Source: an uncultured Ruminococcus sp.
Lineage (GTDB): Bacteria > Bacillota > Clostridia > Oscillospirales > Ruminococcaceae
NCBI GenBank assembly: GCA_900553335.1
Contig: USCU01000047.1
Span: 1-7,915, forward strand
DNA length: 7,915 nucleotides
Reading direction: 5' to 3'
Shown here: piece by piece, positions 5,619 to 7,915 of the stretch
Layout of the letters: every line of letters begins with the position of its first letter
Numbering within the stretch: position 1 is the stretch's first letter
Position numbers and translations under genes: made by a program
Notes under the pieces: generated by a model
The model's input: only the letters and a program-made list of their open reading frames with translations
Told to the model about the DNA's origin: nothing
The model's database searches: none

Positions 5619-6803
5619 ATGAATCTGAAAGCTTTATCTCTTGCACTTATGACTGCGTTTGCAATTCTTGCAAGCGGTTGCGACAGCGCAAATAAGAACG
5701 AGTCGGATAACGGTGAGATGCGTGAGAACTTGACGGCAACGCAGGTTGCAAAAGAAATGGGAATCGGTGAGAATCTAGGCAACACCATGGAAGCTTATGA
5801 TGCATCGAACTGTGAAAGTATAACTTATGAGTGGCCGCCTGTTTCGGGAAAAAACACTACGGAGGATTATGAAACGATCTGGGGTGCGCCGGTAACCACA
5901 CAAAAAATCATTGACGGCATGAAAGAAGCCGGCTTTAATACAGTCAGAATTCCTGTCTTTTGGGGTAATATGATGGAAAATGACGGGGAGTATAAAATAA
6001 ATCCCGAGCTGTTAAACAGAGTTGAGGAGATAGTCAAGTACTGCCGAAATGCAGACCTTTATGCTGTTATAAACATTCACCACTTTGATGAATTTATTAT
6101 CAGAAGAAATGACCTTGAAAGCTGTAAAAAGATCTTTGATACCTTGTGGACGCAGATAGCAGAACACTTTAAGGATTATTCAGACTATGTTGTATTCGAG
6201 GGCTTTAACGAGTATCTCGGCGGAAATCAATTTGACAAAGACGGAAATTTGGTTGAGATGAGAAAAAAAGATGCTTATGAGCTTACGAATGCACTCAATC
6301 AGACATTTGTAGATGCGGTAAGAAATACCGGAGGAAACAACGAGCAGAGAATTTTGATCGCGTCGGGCTACTGGACAAATATTGATAACACTACTTCGTC
6401 AAGATTTGAGCTTCCAAAGGATACATCAGAGGATAAACTTATGGTATCGGTTCACTATGTTGATAATCAGATGTACTGGACTAACAAAATCGGAGGAGAA
6501 GAATGGCTTGATTATGCAAGATCGCAGTGCGAGCTTTTAAAGAGCGCATTTTTAGACAAGAATATTCCTGTTTTTATAGGTGAGGTTACTTCGATTTATA
6601 CGCCTGATAGATTTGCTTCAGACGCTAAGTATACGACCTCAACAGAATGTTTGGAAATAGTGTGCGATATGATGACTCAATACGGCTGTGTTCCTGTTTT
6701 ATGGGATGTAACTGATAATTTCTATTCTCGTACAGAGTGCCAAATTATTGATGAGCAAGACAAAGCCTTTATCAAAGAATTCTCGGAAAAGCTCAGCAAG
6801 TAA
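5619..6803 (+). CDS. GH5-family glycoside hydrolase, secreted lipoprotein
   Basis: With the ATG at 5619 the protein has 394 residues. This start is chosen because GGGAGG stands six bases upstream and the product then begins with a proper signal; the in-frame GTG at 5589 would add ten residues and lacks such a site. Residues 1-20 are a lipoprotein signal ending L-A-S-G before C21, so the enzyme is likely membrane-anchored outside the cell. The (beta/alpha)8 GH5 signatures are G-E-N-L-G-N-T (50-56), N-T-V-R-I-P-V (107-113), I-N-I-H-H (151-155), the acid/base in F-N-E (E198), V-H-Y (278-280), the nucleophile in F-I-G-E (E322) and the late L-W-D (361-363). The family cleaves beta-glucans, mannans or xyloglucan; the substrate is not evident. 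After the acid/base Glu comes Tyr instead of the common Pro (N-E-Y), and G-E-V replaces G-E-F/Y. No carbohydrate-binding module or dockerin is present, so it is not cellulosomal. Confidence 0.92.
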   Translation: MNLKALSLALMTAFAILASGCDSANKNESDNGEMRENLTATQVAKEMGIGENLGNTMEAYDASNCESITYEWPPVSGKNTTEDYETIWGAPVTTQKIIDGMKEAGFNTVRIPVFWGNMMENDGEYKINPELLNRVEEIVKYCRNADLYAVINIHHFDEFIIRRNDLESCKKIFDTLWTQIAEHFKDYSDYVVFEGFNEYLGGNQFDKDGNLVEMRKKDAYELTNALNQTFVDAVRNTGGNNEQRILIASGYWTNIDNTTSSRFELPKDTSEDKLMVSVHYVDNQMYWTNKIGGEEWLDYARSQCELLKSAFLDKNIPVFIGEVTSIYTPDRFASDAKYTTSTECLEIVCDMMTQYGCVPVLWDVTDNFYSRTECQIIDEQDKAFIKEFSEKLSK

Positions 6804-6852
6804 TAAAGCGAAGCTTTAATAAATCAATGCATAAATGATCGAATAGATCGTA

Positions 6853-6892
6853 AAAAGAGGATAGGAGGTTTTCTGATCCTCTTTTATATTTT
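6853..6892 (+). terminator. Intrinsic terminator of the GH5 gene
   Basis: AAAAGAGGAT (6853-6862) pairs perfectly with ATCCTCTTTT (6876-6885) around a 13-base loop, followed by ATATTTTTG. A weaker 6-bp hairpin, TAAAGC/GCTTTA (6804-6818), sits right at the stop codon. Confidence 0.85.
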
Positions 6893-6917
6893 TGTAAATG
6901 TATTTTTGATAAATCTA

Positions 6918-6934
6918 CGCAACTTTGAGTTGCG
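6918..6934. promoter_or_regulatory. 17-bp inverted repeat, candidate operator of the HTH gene
   Basis: CGCAACT (6918-6924) and AGTTGCG (6928-6934) are perfect inverted arms around TTG. The site lies about 20 bases upstream of the likely -35 box of the HTH gene, in the usual place for autoregulation. Two AACTC words (6943-6947 and 6966-6970) follow within the promoter. The regulator that binds is inferred, not shown. Confidence 0.5.
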
Positions 6935-6954
6935 AAATTTCCAACTCCGATTGG

Positions 6955-6983
6955 TAGACTTATTAAACTCGATGGGATATAAT
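6955..6983 (+). promoter_or_regulatory. Promoter of the HTH-VOC-zinc-ribbon gene
   Basis: TATAAT (6978-6983) is preceded after 17 bases by TAGACT (6955-6960), a 4-of-6 match to the -35 box. Transcription would start near 6990, just before AAGGAGG (6991-6997), so the leader would be only about 16 bases. That is unusually short but still includes the ribosome site. Confidence 0.6.
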
Positions 6984-7005
6984 TAAATTAAAGGAGGCGG
7001 TAAGT

Positions 7006-7866
7006 ATGACAATAGGAGAGCAGATTCAGAATATCCGTATTCAGAAAGGATTGACGCAGGAGCAGCTTGCGGAGATGCTAGAGGTTTCAAGGCAATCGGT
7101 ATCAAAATGGGAGCTTGGACAGACTGTGCCGGACGTAGATAAAATTATCCGTATGAGTGAGCTGTTTGATGTATCGACAGATACGCTTCTCCTTAGAAAT
7201 GTCGAGGATGAGCAGATTAATAAAAATCCTCTGCATTTGGGAAGCGTTTATCTTGTTGTTAAGGATTTTGAAAGATCGGTGGAGTTTTACGAAAAATTTC
7301 TGAACACGAAGGTAGGCGACAGATGCCGAAGCGGAAATAAGTTTGTGGAATTTTACATTGACAACAAGTGCATTGCTCTTATGAATGAAAACAACATTAA
7401 GGGACATTGCACAGACCTAGGAAGTCCTTATAAGTTTGTTCAGAATTACTGGGTAGAGGATTTGCAAATGGAGCATGAACGTGTAAAGGCTTTGAATATC
7501 GGCGAAGTTACGGAGATTCTAGAGGCATATCCCACCTATCACTATTTTCATCTGACTGATCCAGATAATAATATTATTGAGGTCACAGGAGGTTATCACA
7601 TGAACGTTGATATTTGTCAAAGCTGCGCTATGCCGTTAAGCGACAATTACTACGGAACTAATGCTGACGGAAGCAAAAACCGTGAATACTGCAAATACTG
7701 CTTTGAAAACGGAAGGTTTTTAGGAGAACAGACGCTTGAGGAAAAAATTGAAAGCAACATTAAGTTTTGGGTTGACGAGGAAAACGGAATTACCGAAGAA
7801 ATTGCACGACAAAAGCTCAGCGAGCTTTTCCCTACATTGAAACGCTGGAAAAATAAAACAATATGA
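7006..7866 (+). CDS. HTH (Xre) - VOC/glyoxalase-like - zinc-ribbon fusion regulator
   Basis: A 286-residue protein of three joined modules. Residues 7-62 are a Cro/C1-type helix-turn-helix (L-T-Q-E-Q-L-A, S-R-Q-S-V-S-K-W-E) that should bind DNA as a dimer. Residues about 76-197 resemble the vicinal-oxygen-chelate (glyoxalase/bleomycin-resistance) fold, with D-F-E-R-S-V-E-F-Y-E-K-F-L early and D-P-D-N-N-I-I-E-V late. The usual first metal-ligand His appears to be Ser80, so it may bind a ligand without catalysis. Residues 204-232 hold C-x-x-C pairs (C204/C207 and C229/C232) of a zinc-ribbon type seen at the end of other Firmicutes regulators, followed by a helical tail. It is inferred to be a ligand-responsive repressor or activator, perhaps of its own promoter. 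AAGGAGG eight bases upstream fixes the start. AGGAGG at 7587-7592 with an in-frame ATG at 7600 sits at the VOC/zinc-ribbon boundary. Confidence 0.88.
   Translation: MTIGEQIQNIRIQKGLTQEQLAEMLEVSRQSVSKWELGQTVPDVDKIIRMSELFDVSTDTLLLRNVEDEQINKNPLHLGSVYLVVKDFERSVEFYEKFLNTKVGDRCRSGNKFVEFYIDNKCIALMNENNIKGHCTDLGSPYKFVQNYWVEDLQMEHERVKALNIGEVTEILEAYPTYHYFHLTDPDNNIIEVTGGYHMNVDICQSCAMPLSDNYYGTNADGSKNREYCKYCFENGRFLGEQTLEEKIESNIKFWVDEENGITEEIARQKLSELFPTLKRWKNKTI
7587..7602 (+). promoter_or_regulatory. Internal ribosome binding site and in-frame ATG
   Basis: AGGAGG (7587-7592), a 7-base spacer and ATG (7600-7602, codon 199) form an optimal start signal inside the fusion gene, in frame and between the VOC and zinc-ribbon modules. 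Use of it would give an 88-residue zinc-ribbon protein (7600-7866). Gly-Gly codons GGA-GGT explain part of the motif, so it could be chance. Confidence 0.5.
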
Positions 7867-7872
7867 AAACAA

Positions 7873-7915
7873 AAACAGGCTTACGGATTTTAAGATTCCG
7901 TGTGCCTGTTTATTT
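7873..7915 (+). terminator. Intrinsic terminator after the HTH fusion gene
   Basis: AAACAGGC (7873-7880) pairs with GCCTGTTT (7904-7911), and inside it ACGGA (7883-7887) pairs with TCCGT (7897-7901), separated by a small T-T/T-G internal mismatch. TTTATTT follows to the window edge. It begins six bases after the stop codon. Confidence 0.8.

Noticed and set aside
6863..6868. AGGAGG in the GH5 terminator loop as a ribosome site for a small gene
   Set aside because: It lies in the loop of a strong terminator hairpin, and no ATG with an open frame follows at a useful distance.
7102..7407. Minus-strand open frame opposite the HTH-VOC gene
   Set aside because: It lies wholly within the sense gene across the HTH and VOC motifs, and no start signal supports it.

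Overview
The window looks like a chromosomal segment of an AT-rich, low-GC Gram-positive anaerobe of the class Clostridia, most likely a gut or rumen Ruminococcus/Oscillospiraceae-type bacterium. This is inferred from strong AGGAGG ribosome binding sites, consensus sigma-A promoters, a SpoIIQ-like sporulation protein, a rubredoxin-first (reverse) rubrerythrin, an HU gene paired with a DUF6465-type protein, and a GH5 lipoprotein. I see no tRNA, rRNA, CRISPR array, insertion sequence or phage gene.

Layout. Bases 1-531 hold the 3' end of an M23/LytM-domain gene resembling the engulfment protein SpoIIQ. It converges on a minus-strand gene (639-2297) for a 552-residue zinc-ribbon, single-membrane-span protein with a repeated outer domain. 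Two hairpins lie between them, one a nested bidirectional terminator. A divergent promoter region (2298-2479) then drives a cytoplasmic GH13 alpha-glucan hydrolase (2480-3790). Next comes a short operon of HU (3976-4251) and a lysine/alanine-tailed DUF6465-type protein (4281-4634), closed by a terminator. Three single-gene units follow on the plus strand: reverse rubrerythrin (4889-5434), a GH5 lipoprotein (5619-6803), and a three-domain HTH-VOC-zinc-ribbon regulator (7006-7866). Each has its own promoter-like sequence and a terminator hairpin.

The genes do not form one pathway. The common themes are use of plant or storage glucans (GH13 inside the cell, GH5 on the surface), oxygen/peroxide defence (reverse rubrerythrin), nucleoid structure (HU and its lysine-rich neighbour), and sporulation or envelope biology at the left edge. 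Every intergenic gap is under 300 bases, and most of that space is accounted for by promoters, operator-like palindromes and terminators.

The points most worth a second look are: an in-frame Shine-Dalgarno plus ATG exactly at the VOC/zinc-ribbon boundary of the last gene, suggesting a second 88-residue product or a recent gene fusion; the HU and lysine-tail pair; and the inverted repeats built from GCAAC/GTTGC half-sites in front of both the rubrerythrin and the HTH gene. I found no clear case for a wholly new multi-gene system.
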